Assembly (NCBI RefSeq): GCF_008831285.2
Contig: NC_045149.1
Coordinates: forward strand, 7,282,417-7,342,416
Direction: 5' to 3'
Length of the DNA: 60,000 nucleotides
Origin: Nymphaea colorata
Lineage: Eukaryota; Streptophyta; Magnoliopsida; Nymphaeales; Nymphaeaceae
The position numbers were made by a program, and so were the translations under genes. Shown piece after piece: positions 59,835-60,000 of the stretch (position 1 is its first letter; every line of letters begins with the position of its first letter). Below the pieces are notes generated by a model. That model did no database searches. It had not been told where the DNA came from and saw only the letters and a program-made list of their open reading frames with translations.

Positions 59835-60000
59835 CTTAATTTAACATGGTCGATTCAGCCCATTACAAGCCGACGCATATTGATTGGGAAACCGATATTC
59901 AAAATATTGTTACAAAAAACGTGTTTTCCTTTTTTTTTTTTGAAACAAGACCCATTTTATACTTCAAAAAGTCAGTCAGGTAAAATGAACCCGTTTTTTG
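59834..60000. other. Window edge, no gene seen
   Basis: AT-rich sequence with a T-run at about 59930. Nothing recognisable before the window ends. Confidence 0.4.

Overview
This window looks like nuclear DNA of a flowering plant. It is AT-rich and its genes are split by GT-AG introns. It carries plant-specific gene families: an R2R3-MYB, a PMT-type methyltransferase and a DUF/GT77-type putative sugar transferase. It also holds two intron-containing tRNA-Tyr genes of plant type and many (GA/TC)n, (TA)n and (CA/TG)n microsatellites. I cannot place it below angiosperm from sequence alone. I rebuilt the exon structures by hand from splice signals, reading-frame phase and remembered family conservation. 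All of them keep frame from ATG to stop.

Layout. (1) 209-1603, minus: a four-exon gene for a 76-residue coiled-coil protein. (2) 1.6-20.1 kb: a long gene-poor stretch of dispersed repeats, tandem duplications, microsatellites, a SINE-like copy, a decayed organelle-type tRNA-Asn and a paired G-box palindrome. (3) 20354-22474, plus: a complete three-exon R2R3-MYB of the bHLH-interacting class, with a tandemly duplicated TATA-box segment upstream and sequences resembling miR858 and miR828 target sites in the R3-coding exon. (4) 22.5-30.2 kb: repeats, a U2 snRNA-like fragment and a 432-bp element with hAT-like inverted termini. (5) 30205-38076, minus: a 16-coding-exon MAK/RCK-type kinase (CDKF-4-like, 460 aa). 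Its introns hold a roughly 930-bp foldback element and a 116-bp insertion with a 12-bp target-site duplication. The leader probably reaches about 40.2 kb. (6) 46080-48373, plus: a three-exon type II membrane glycosyltransferase-like protein (511 aa), with a leader starting near 44.0 kb. (7) 50632-50904, plus: two tandem tRNA-Tyr(GUA) genes. (8) 53101-58271, minus: an eight-exon PMT21/ERD3-like methyltransferase (610 aa) whose first intron holds a 3' fragment of the tRNA-Tyr locus. (9) 58.7-60 kb: microsatellites and a 96-bp tandem duplication.

The genes do not form a pathway cluster. The GT77-type protein and the PMT are both expected in the Golgi and may act on cell-wall polysaccharides, but their proximity alone is weak evidence of a link. 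I see no coherent new multi-gene system. The most unusual signals are structural: a 21-nt inverted copy of the DxD-encoding exon edge inside the preceding intron of the GT gene, the foldback in the kinase intron, the duplicated 3' coding end of the PMT, the duplicated MYB core promoter, and the dispersed tRNA-Tyr fragment.
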